Shown here in pieces: positions 1 to 5,161 of a DNA stretch of 5,175 bases (its first letter is position 1; each line of letters opens with the position of its first letter). The notes beneath the pieces are model-generated. The model was not told the DNA's origin, did not search any database, and was given only the letters and a program-made list of their open reading frames with translations. Source of the stretch: Bacillota bacterium (GTDB lineage: Bacteria; Bacillota; Clostridia; Lachnospirales; Cellulosilyticaceae); the NCBI GenBank assembly GCA_023415525.1, contig JAEZKI010000465.1:1-5175 (forward strand), given 5' to 3'. Position numbers and translations under genes: made by a program.

Positions 1-987
1 GTCCTGCTGTTTTTACAATAACTGTTTCACTAGCAGTTCCTTGTAAGTACTCAAGCGCACCAGCCTTGCTCATTCCTAATCCGACAATCCCAATAAAAAT
101 AGCCACTGACATAGCAATAAATACCCAAACTGTAGCGATCCTTCTTGAAAGAACAAGTTTCTTTTCATTTTCAATTGCCATAAAACGAAGCAAAATGTGA
201 GGCATACCAAAATATCCAAGACCCCATGCAAGTGTAGAAATGATCGTGATCACACCATATGGTGAGGATGCATTATTAGCTACATCATATGTCGCATTCA
301 TAGAAAGATAGCCTGGAAGTGCACGTGCATTATCTATAACTGCATCAAATCCGCCTGCTGCGGAAATACCAAATCCAACAACAATAAAGAGTGCAATTGT
401 CATAATAATACTTTGAATCAGGTCTGTTGTAGATACTGCTCGGAATCCTCCCATAATCGTATAGCCAACGATAACCAGTGCAGAAACAACCATTGCTATC
501 GTATAATTTACTCCGAACAAACTGTTAAATAGCTTGCCACAAGCTGCAAAACCAGATGCTGTATATGGAATGAAAAATACAATAATCACAAGTGCTGCCA
601 ATGCATTGATTGTATTGGTTTTATCATGATACCTTTTAGCATAAAAATCTGGTACTGTGATCGCATTCAGATTGGCTGAATAACGACGAAGCTTTCTTGC
701 AACAAAAAACCAGTTCAGCCAAGTTCCTACGCCAAGTCCGATTGCTGTCCATGTTGCATCACTCACACCACTTAAATAAGCAACACCTGGAAGACCCATT
801 AAAAGCCAACTGGACATGTCACTTGCTTCTGCACTCATTGCAGTTACAATTGGGCCAAGCTTTCTTCCCCTAGATAAAAGTCTTCACTATTACTATTACC
901 CTTACTAAAAACAAATCCTATTGCTAGCATTGCAATCAGATAGACCACAATAGCCGCAATGATACAAAAATTAGTTGAATTTAACAT
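1..987 (-). pseudogene. putP: Sodium/proline symporter PutP, 3'-partial at the window edge, frameshifted
   Basis: This encodes the N-terminal ~329 residues of a sodium:solute symporter (SSS family) that imports proline with Na+ across the cytoplasmic membrane. PutP is usually about 500 residues; the rest lies left of the window. After the first TM helix (residues ~7-27) comes the family motif FYLGGRKLGP, then SAEASDMSSWLLMGLPG. D57 and S59 match E. coli PutP Asp55 and Ser57 of the Na+/proline site. Later hallmarks are VPDFYAKRY, MGGFRAVSTTD and WGLGYFGMPHILLRF. The ATG at 987 follows a good RBS. The start frame closes after 47 codons (stop 844-846), because the C run at 867-870 is one base short of restoring GGR. 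Apart from this site the frame is open to the edge, so a sequencing error or a very recent mutation is likely. E. coli has Gly after Ser57; here it is Ser60. The PutP assignment is firm; exact substrate preference is inferred. Confidence 0.9.
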
Positions 988-996
988 TCTTTATTT

Positions 997-1023
997 CCTC
1001 CCCAGACTTTTTTCACTATTATA
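997..1023 (-). promoter_or_regulatory. putP ribosome binding site and candidate -10 box
   Basis: On the minus strand GGGGAGG (997-1003) lies 9 bases before the putP ATG, which settles the start. A consensus TATAAT (1018-1023) lies about 31 bases upstream of the start codon. The expected -35 position (about 1041-1046, reading TTTAAT) is a poor match, so the -10 call is moderate. The region upstream to 1138 is very AT-rich, with several A/T runs and no other clear signal. Confidence 0.5.
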
Positions 1024-1138
1024 TCTTATCATTTTATCAAATTAAATAGCAACACTTATAATATCCTTAATATTTTAATATATTTTTCAAAAAAATGTAT
1101 TTTAATTCTTTCCCTACAAATAAAAAAACACACCCTCG

Positions 1139-1486
1139 TTAACCTTTAATTATTTCAGGGTCACTACTTAGATAATCAAGTTTTTCTTCTGCCCTCTTGA
1201 TTGCTAGTTCCATCTTCATCAACTCCTCTAAAACTTCTCTTGATATATCCTTTTCTAAAAAAGTTAACCATCGTTTTAAAGCCTCATCTTTATAATCCTT
1301 ATTTTCCATCCCTCTAAACTTAGGTAATTCAATAAAATGAATCTCTACGAAATCCGTAAGCCTATAGTCTTTCTCTATATCTTCCCATAGGTGAAAAGAA
1401 CTATGATAATTCTTTGTATCTAAGAAATTAAAATCAGGTAGATTAATTATCTTAATTATATCATCACTTACTAAAAAAGAGGAGAT
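1139..1486 (-). pseudogene. Remnant of an Rpn/PD-(D/E)XK-family transposase-nuclease
   Basis: An open stretch of 115 codons has no start codon and an in-frame stop just upstream (1487-1489). From about 1474 it reads like the C-terminal half of Rpn-type recombination-promoting nucleases (PDDEXK_2 putative transposases). Visible segments are NLPDFNFLDTKNYHSSFHLW, then TDFVEIHFIELPKF, then DEALKRWLTFL, then AIKRAEEKLDYLSSDPEI. These follow the family order: a strand ending in F-x-F, a LTD-x-x-EIHFIELPKF block, a W-L-x-F-L helix, and a charged coiled-coil tail. The N-terminal catalytic part is missing. The usual tail after SSDPEI is also cut, by a stop at 1139-1141; a one-base shift there would continue into R-L-x-R, so a frameshift may have truncated it. 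It is dead as a gene and marks former mobile-type DNA upstream of putP. The family call rests on recognition of these motifs. Confidence 0.75.
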
Positions 1487-1500
1487 TTATCCCCTCTTTT
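1475..1500 (-). terminator. Minus-strand terminator-like hairpin
   Basis: Read on the minus strand, AAAAGAGGGGA pairs with TCTCCTCTTTT around a TAAA loop: 11 pairs, one a G-U wobble, followed by a run of six T. On the plus strand the wobble becomes an A-C mismatch, so the minus direction is favoured. No minus-strand gene is readable just upstream (1501-1718), so its parent gene appears to be lost. It sits at the broken 5' edge of the transposase remnant, where two unrelated pieces seem to have been joined. Confidence 0.5.
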
Positions 1501-1718
1501 GCATACTTAGCAAAATATACTATAAACCGTACCATAGCTTAATTCTTTATACCTGTTTACTATCAAGTTATACTACAACTATCTAAGTTATTTATGGTAA
1601 GGTTCAACGTTCCATTAGTAAGTGATAGCCTCTATATGTAAATTTCTAACATTTAATCCTATTATCAGTAACTCATCTATGCTATACTATTTCAGTATTA
1701 AATCTAATAAAACCGTAG
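1501..1718. other. AT-rich intergenic stretch with short direct and inverted repeats
   Basis: No coding frame, tRNA or known RNA motif is visible on either strand. Three patterns stand out. An imperfect tandem pair reads ACTATCAAGTTAT (1559-1571) and ACTATCTAAGTTAT (1578-1591), with about 20-base periodicity. An inverted pair reads AACCGTACCATA (1525-1536) and TATGGTAAGGTT (1593-1604), matching at 11 of 12 bases and flanking the tandem pair. The words TATACTAT and AAACCGTA each occur twice (1516 and 1683; 1524 and 1710). The copy of TATACT at 1683-1688 is a possible -10 box for the small ORF that follows, though no good -35 is seen. Function is unknown. Confidence 0.4.
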
Positions 1719-1732
1719 ATGGGTGGCTACGG
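1713..1732. promoter_or_regulatory. Hairpin enclosing the start codon of the 88-residue ORF
   Basis: CCGTAG (1713-1718) and CTACGG (1727-1732) form a perfect 6-bp inverted repeat, with the ATG at 1719 as the first bases of the 8-base loop. No Shine-Dalgarno sequence precedes the ATG; the only GGAGG (1731-1735) lies inside the ORF and overlaps the 3' arm. The structure could limit translation of the ORF. On the minus strand the same stem is followed by TTTTATT, so a weak antisense terminator is an alternative reading. Confidence 0.4.
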
Positions 1733-1985
1733 AGGTTTTGAACGTTTTCTCCTCCTTGGGCTATTGGTGAATATCTTTTTTAGTTTTTCACTATGGCACA
1801 AAGGGGGTGGTATTGGAATGTTAATACTAATGATATCAGTTATAGGAGTACTAATTATAATGTTAATTCATCTTTCCTTTAAACATGGCGTTTTCTTAAC
1901 TCATGTAAAACTTGATATAAGTCTTAAAGGTCTTAATTTAGAAATTAAGACAAAAGAAAAGAGCAATCCATCCGGCCAAGAATAG
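1719..1985 (+). CDS. Small two-helix membrane protein, unrecognised family
   Basis: The 88-residue product matches no family I can name. A glycine-rich start (MGGYGG) leads into two hydrophobic segments, about residues 10-26 and 32-53. A short glycine turn with H27, K28 and GGG joins them. Residues 58-79 alternate hydrophobic and polar positions (VKLDISLKGLNLEIKTK), suggesting an amphipathic strand or membrane-surface segment. The charged end is KEKSNPSGQE. This organisation, together with a dedicated terminator 78 bases after the stop, argues for a real gene. The start is doubtful: TAG lies directly before the ATG in frame, there is no SD upstream, and in-frame TTG 1764 or GTG 1767 would cut into the first helix. 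The protein may be a 5'-truncated survivor. It stands alone between two gene remnants, so context suggests accessory DNA. A holin-like, toxin or immunity role is possible but unsupported. Confidence 0.6.
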   Translation: MGGYGGFERFLLLGLLVNIFFSFSLWHKGGGIGMLILMISVIGVLIIMLIHLSFKHGVFLTHVKLDISLKGLNLEIKTKEKSNPSGQE

Positions 1986-2062
1986 GTATGCTCTCACTTC
2001 TAAAATTATTTTAACGTGTTTTTTCCAATAGCCCTAAAATAAAACAAACGTCTCATCTCAGG

Positions 2063-2100
2063 AATGCTTAGTAGTTACCAGCTACTGAGCATTTCTTTTT
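2063..2100 (+). terminator. Rho-independent terminator of the small membrane-protein gene
   Basis: AATGCTTAGTAG (2063-2074) pairs with CTACTGAGCATT (2082-2093) over 12 positions with one U-G wobble, around a 7-base loop. TCTTTTT follows directly. The reverse strand has no T run after the stem, so it acts in the plus direction, 78 bases downstream of the stop at 1985. Confidence 0.85.
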
Positions 2101-2108
2101 ATACTTAT

Positions 2109-2117
2109 ATTATAACA
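2109..2117 (-). promoter_or_regulatory. Candidate extended -10 promoter, antisense to the small ORF
   Basis: The minus strand reads TGTTATAAT, a perfect TGn plus TATAAT extended -10 box. The -35 position falls in the palindrome at 2119-2138 and is weak (GTTTAT). Transcription would start near 2102, directly opposite the terminator of the 88-residue gene, and run antisense to that gene. No coding frame follows on the minus strand. In DNA this AT-rich a chance match is quite possible. Confidence 0.3.
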
Positions 2118-2118
2118 A

Positions 2119-2159
2119 GGTTTATTTAAAAATAAACCCCATATTACAAGAATTTCTTG
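2119..2159. repeat. Two adjacent palindromes
   Basis: GGTTTATTT and AAATAAACC (2119-2138) form a perfect 9+2+9 inverted repeat. CAAGAA and TTCTTG (2147-2159) form a perfect 6+1+6 repeat eight bases further on. They lie downstream of the GNAT remnant on the minus strand. They could act as weak AT-rich terminators for rlmH read-through, or as an operator beside the extended -10 box at 2109-2117. There is no good T run in either direction, so neither role is secure. Confidence 0.4.
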
Positions 2160-2200
2160 CTAAACCCCTACTCTCTGATTTTTATTTAATAAAGGCTTAT

Positions 2201-2401
2201 TTATAATAACATGCAAAATTTGTAATGGTTATGGCTCATTCCTTGTGATTCATAAAATTTATGACTATTGATTCTTGTTTGATTACAACATACTTCTAGC
2301 TGGATACATGTATTTTCCAAGGCAATTAATTGAGCTTTTTGAAATACGTGCCTACCAATCCCCTGGCCTCTAAAACTTGTATCTACTATTAACTCATTTA
2401 C
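2201..2401 (-). pseudogene. C-terminal remnant of a GNAT-family N-acetyltransferase
   Basis: Sixty-six codons to a TAA (2201-2203) read as the acetyl-CoA-binding half of a GNAT acetyltransferase. The segment NELIVDTSFRGQGIGRHVF carries the motif A signature R-G-Q-G-I-G that binds the cofactor pyrophosphate. The helix KAQLIALENTCIQLEV follows, then NSHKFYESQGM and the terminal HYKFCMLL, typical of motif B and the last strand. A complete protein would have about 140-150 residues, so the N-terminal half is missing. There is no start codon: the frame meets a stop at 2402-2404, inside the rlmH coding end, and begins at the base beside the rlmH stop codon. It would be co-transcribed with rlmH but not translated. 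Substrate cannot be told. The sharp truncation indicates that recombination joined rlmH to the middle of this gene. Confidence 0.8.
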
Positions 2402-2415
2402 TTATGATACGGTTC
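2398..2415 (-). other. Attachment-site-like sequence at the rlmH 3' end
   Basis: The minus strand reads GAACCGTATCATAAGTAA, the last five codons and stop of rlmH. From memory, staphylococcal SCC elements integrate by Ccr serine recombinases at the 3' end of rlmH (orfX), at sites such as GAAGCTTATCATAAGTAA. The two agree at 15 of 18 bases, including the 12-base TATCATAAGTAA. Much of this follows from conserved coding for Tyr-His-Lys, so it shows a competent-looking site rather than proven use. No second copy is present in the window and no recombinase gene is seen. Confidence 0.4.
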
Positions 2416-2877
2416 ATTATTATTAATCCTAAATCCTCTATAAATTTGTTCTAAGAGCATGACTCTGAAAAGTTGGTGGGGGAAGGTCATTTTTGAGAAG
2501 CATAATTTATAGTTGGCCCTTTGTAAGACTCCAGTTGATAGACCTAAAGAGCCTCCTATGATAAAGATCAGATGGCTATTGCCACGGACTCCGCAGTCTG
2601 CTATAAAGGAAGCTAATTCTTCGGAGGAAAGCATCTTGCCTTGGAGGTCTAAGGCAATCACGTAGGCACTCTCACTTATTTTAGAAAGGATTTTTTCTCC
2701 TTCTTTTTCTTTAATTTGTAGCTCTTCTTTTTCTGAAGCATTATCTGGTGTTTTTTCATCTGCTAATTCGGTAATGCTTAATTTACAGTAACGACTGAGT
2801 CGTTTGGTATATTCTTCTATGGCTTGCACCAAATATTTTTCTTTGAGTTTACCCACACAAATGATTTCTATTTTCAT
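2398..2877 (-). CDS. rlmH: 23S rRNA (pseudouridine1915-N3)-methyltransferase RlmH
   Basis: RlmH uses S-adenosylmethionine to methylate N3 of pseudouridine 1915 in helix 69 of 23S rRNA on assembled 70S ribosomes, acting as a homodimer of SPOUT fold in the cytoplasm. The product has 159 residues, the same length as the Staphylococcus protein. It shows the family blocks in order: MKIEIICVGKLKEKY at the start, KEKEGEKIL (57-65), ALDLQGKMLSSEELA (75-89), the SAM-binding loop FIIGGSLGLS (105-114), SKMTFPHQLFRVMLLEQIYR (128-147), and the C-terminal EPYHK with the conserved Tyr-His. AGGAG (2884-2888) lies 6 bases before the ATG. It is divergent from the DUF3783-like gene and is followed on its own strand by the GNAT remnant, with no clear terminator close behind. 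The gene is complete and looks functional. Confidence 0.97.
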   Translation of the reverse strand: MKIEIICVGKLKEKYLVQAIEEYTKRLSRYCKLSITELADEKTPDNASEKEELQIKEKEGEKILSKISESAYVIALDLQGKMLSSEELASFIADCGVRGNSHLIFIIGGSLGLSTGVLQRANYKLCFSKMTFPHQLFRVMLLEQIYRGFRINNNEPYHK

Positions 2878-2883
2878 TTCTAA

Positions 2884-2918
2884 CTCCTATCTTCCACTTA
2901 TTCCTCTTTATTGTATCA
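2884..2918 (-). promoter_or_regulatory. rlmH promoter (-10) and ribosome binding site
   Basis: The minus strand carries TGATACAAT (2910-2918), an extended -10 (TGn plus TACAAT) about 33 bases upstream of the ATG, and AGGAG at 2884-2888. The -35 region is a weak match, which an extended -10 tolerates. The 176-base intergenic space to the divergent gene at 3054 should also hold the opposite promoter, but no plus-strand pair with correct spacing is convincing (TTGACT at 2936-2941 lacks a good -10). Confidence 0.45.
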
Positions 2919-3053
2919 CAAATAAGCTTTTTTATTTGACTTCCTTTTTTTATTCCTAGACAAATCCAAAGCCCCCTTTTACAATAAGAAGTAATCTATA
3001 AACTTATTTTATAGAAGCTTTTTAACTTATTAGACGCACGAAAGGAGAGTATT

Positions 3054-3473
3054 ATGTCATTTGAACCTCTAAAAGAACAAAAAACAGCCTCTGCACATGG
3101 CAGAAGCTGTCTTATATTTTATCATTTATCTGGAAGGGAACTACAAACAGCTAGAAATCTAGCTGCTCTATTAGGCCTCCGAGACCTTATTTGCCTTTCA
3201 CCCAAAAATAGTAAAATGGGCATCCAAGCTCTACTTGATGGAGAGGCTTTGTCTGTAGAGGATGAGGGGCCTAAATGCCGTGCTATTCTCTTTAATGAAA
3301 TTCCTCCTCAAAAGCTTTCTGCTTTTATGGATCACTTAAAAAGACTGAAGGTGACAGGCATCCTCTATGCTTCTATTACTGAAACATCTATTCAGTGGAC
3401 CGTAGAAGAGCTTCTAGCTAACCTTATTGCAGAACGTAAGGCCTTTCAGGAAGGCAAACCTTCCACTCACTAA
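3054..3473 (+). CDS. DUF3783-like protein of unknown function
   Basis: A 139-residue soluble protein without signal peptide or membrane segment. Its C-terminal part, roughly residues 76-122, fits the DUF3783 pattern common in Clostridia: a strand (RAILFNEI), a helix (PPQKLSAFMDHLKRL), a second strand (GILYASITE), then the T/S-x-x-W-T-x-x-x-L-L ending seen here as SIQWTVEELL. Residues 19-58 form a similar strand-helix unit (CLIFYHLSGRELQTARNLA), perhaps a diverged first copy of the same fold. The function of this family is not known to me. AGGAG (3043-3047) lies 6 bases before the ATG, supporting the start. It is divergent from rlmH and runs tail-to-tail into pepA, with the two stop codons overlapping (3470-3473) and no terminator of its own visible. 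Confidence 0.85.
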   Translation: MSFEPLKEQKTASAHGRSCLIFYHLSGRELQTARNLAALLGLRDLICLSPKNSKMGIQALLDGEALSVEDEGPKCRAILFNEIPPQKLSAFMDHLKRLKVTGILYASITETSIQWTVEELLANLIAERKAFQEGKPSTH

Positions 3474-4936
3474 TGTTTATTGCAGCCACAAGGTGCTTCC
3501 ACTAGGGCATAAAGTGTCCTTACAGGTACCCCTGTGGCTCCTTTTATTAAGTAGCCTTCTGTACTATCTACCCAAGCTGTACCTGCTATATCTAGGTGTA
3601 ACCATGGTAAATCTTTTACGAATTCACCAATAAAAAGTCCTGCGGTAATCGTTCCCGCATTTCTGCCTCCTACATTTTTTAGGTCGGCTATCTCACTTTT
3701 TATAAGCTTGTGATAGTCTTTGTGGTTAGGAAGTTCCCAGAAGTTTTCACCTGTTTTTTGAGCTGCTTCTTGAAGGCGTTCATAAAAGCCTGCATCATTA
3801 GTTACTACTGCTGTAGTAGTGGTTCCAAGGGCTACAAGGGCTGCTCCTGTTAAAGTAGCCACATCAATAATCTCTGTTACTTTTTCCTTTTCAATACTAT
3901 AAGTTACTGCATCTGCTAAGGTTAATCTACCTTCTGCATCTGTATTTAAAATTTCAATAGTTTTTCCGTCCATAGAACCTATAATATCACCTGGCTTATA
4001 GCTACCACCAGATATAGCATTTTCACATGCGGCTACTACACCTACGATATTCTTTTTCACCTTGTTTTTGGCAATGGCACTCATAGCTCCAATAACTGCT
4101 CCTGCTCCTCCCATATCACTGTGCATGGTTTTCATAGAGTCAGTTGGTTTAAGTGAGTAACCACCTGTATCATAAGTGATTCCTTTTCCTATAAGGCCTA
4201 ATATTTCTTGACTTTCAGGCTCTCCCATGTAACGCATTACAATAAGTCTTGGTTTATTTTCAGAGCTGCTACCTACAGCTAAAAAGGCTTTCATTCCTAA
4301 TGCTTTGATAGCTTCTTCCTCTAATACTTCTACTTCAAAGCCTGCATCTTTTCCTATTTCTTCTACTTGCTTAGCTAAGCTTTCTGGATAAATGATATTA
4401 GAAGGTTCATTCACTAGATCTCTTGCTAACTGTACACCCTCTACTACATGAAGTGTCTCTTGTAATCTAGCCTGGGCTCTCTCCCATTTAGCCTCTGGAA
4501 CACCTGTTAAGTAGATGGTCATTTCTTCTTGTTCTTGCTCTTGGGTTTCTTTTTTGTATTTATTAAAATCATACAGGCCTAAACTCAGTGCTTCTGTAAT
4601 GGTCTTTACATTGCCTCCTGCACAGAGTTTATCATGAATACATAACTGTACACCTAGTGTTTTTATATGAAGAGCCTTTGCTTTTCGTGCAGCTTGTGCT
4701 AAAACTCTTCTAAAAACTTCTGCTGTGAAGGCTTCTTTTTTACCTACACCTACAAAGATTTCATATTTAATGGTTTCCTCAATAGTCGTTGCACAAAAAA
4801 CCTCTCCTTCCTTTCCTAAAAAAGTCTTTTGTTTTTTAAGCAACTCTACTTTACTCAGGCTACTTTCTTCATCCTCATAAATAGGAATCAATAAAGCATC
4901 CACCTCTTGTAAAGTTACATTTTTGATTTCAATCAT
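3470..4936 (-). CDS. pepA: Leucyl aminopeptidase, peptidase family M17
   Basis: A cytosolic two-metal (Zn/Mn) exopeptidase that removes N-terminal residues, preferring leucine, from peptides during protein turnover; it normally works as a homohexamer. At 488 residues it has the usual length. The N-terminal domain spans about 1-165 and the catalytic domain about 166-475. The second contains GKGITYDTGGYSLKP (250-264), SDMGGAGAV (273-281) and the M17 signature NTDAEGRL (331-338). Metal and catalytic residues are K251, D256, K263, D274, D333, E335 and R337, each exactly 19 below its E. coli PepA equivalent (K270 to R356), so the active site is complete. An acidic run, TQEQEQEE (131-138), sits between the N-terminal strands. 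Past the normal end, the tail is APCGCNKH with a Cys-Gly-Cys, which I do not recall from typical members. AAGGAG (4944-4949) lies 7 bases before the ATG. It is transcribed alone and converges on the DUF3783-like gene. Confidence 0.97.
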   Translation of the reverse strand: MIEIKNVTLQEVDALLIPIYEDEESSLSKVELLKKQKTFLGKEGEVFCATTIEETIKYEIFVGVGKKEAFTAEVFRRVLAQAARKAKALHIKTLGVQLCIHDKLCAGGNVKTITEALSLGLYDFNKYKKETQEQEQEEMTIYLTGVPEAKWERAQARLQETLHVVEGVQLARDLVNEPSNIIYPESLAKQVEEIGKDAGFEVEVLEEEAIKALGMKAFLAVGSSSENKPRLIVMRYMGEPESQEILGLIGKGITYDTGGYSLKPTDSMKTMHSDMGGAGAVIGAMSAIAKNKVKKNIVGVVAACENAISGGSYKPGDIIGSMDGKTIEILNTDAEGRLTLADAVTYSIEKEKVTEIIDVATLTGAALVALGTTTTAVVTNDAGFYERLQEAAQKTGENFWELPNHKDYHKLIKSEIADLKNVGGRNAGTITAGLFIGEFVKDLPWLHLDIAGTAWVDSTEGYLIKGATGVPVRTLYALVEAPCGCNKH

Positions 4937-4943
4937 GTTGTCT

Positions 4944-4990
4944 CTCCTTCTTTATTGTGCTCATTCTAGTATTTCTTTTTTAGTATACCA
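4944..4990 (-). promoter_or_regulatory. pepA promoter (-10) and ribosome binding site
   Basis: The minus strand has TGGTATACT (4982-4990), an extended -10 with TGn plus TATACT, about 45 bases upstream of the start. The RBS AAGGAG is at 4944-4949. The -35 position (about 5005-5010, TTAAGT) is weak. The terminator at 5122-5161 separates this promoter from whatever lies further right, so pepA appears to be expressed on its own. Nothing else is supported in 4991-5121 except the 10-base palindrome TGAATATTCA at 5067-5076. Confidence 0.5.
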
Positions 4991-5106
4991 TAATTAGGGT
5001 TAAAACTTAAAATCTTCCTTTATAGTATAGGTCTTTTTAAGCTAAATAAATAAAAACAGTGTTCATTGAATATTCATAAAACCTTTCCTCTACAGATGAA
5101 TAGCAA

Positions 5107-5161
5107 GCAAAATATAAAATAGGGCTATTCCACTACTCTTATAAGAATAGTAGAACAACCC
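5107..5161 (-). terminator. Terminator of a gene beyond the right edge
   Basis: On the minus strand GGGTTGTTCTACTATTC (5145-5161) pairs along all 17 positions with GAGTAGTGGAATAGCCC (5122-5138), using four G-U wobbles, around the loop TTATAA. The U-rich tail TATTTTATATTTT follows. The wobbles become mismatches on the plus strand, so the direction is leftward. It must end transcription of a minus-strand gene outside the window, insulating pepA. Confidence 0.8.

Noticed and set aside
860..875. Programmed ribosomal frameshift in putP
   Set aside because: The site (CTA GGG GAA) is not a standard -1 slippery heptamer, and this transporter family has no known programmed shift; an indel in the homopolymer is simpler.
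1081..1138. Long A and T runs upstream of putP considered as a repeat or UP element
   Set aside because: They are plain AT-rich sequence with no ordered repeat and lie too far from the putative -10 to support an UP-element call.
1475..1515. Attenuator-like switch between hairpin TTTTGC/GCAAAA (1497-1515) and the terminator at 1475-1500
   Set aside because: The competing stem is only six pairs, mostly A-T, shares just four bases with the terminator, and no leader peptide or downstream intact gene would be regulated.
1463..1626. Perfect 12-base inverted pair ATCACTTACTAA (1463-1474) and TTAGTAAGTGAT (1615-1626), considered as ends of a mobile element
   Set aside because: A 12-base match is expected about once by chance in a window this size, the pair does not extend, it encloses no gene, and no target duplication is seen.
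3427..3633. A 68-codon plus-strand frame rich in Leu and Tyr
   Set aside because: It overlaps the end of the DUF3783-like gene and the antisense of the conserved pepA C-terminal region, lacks an RBS and resembles nothing; it is a shadow frame.
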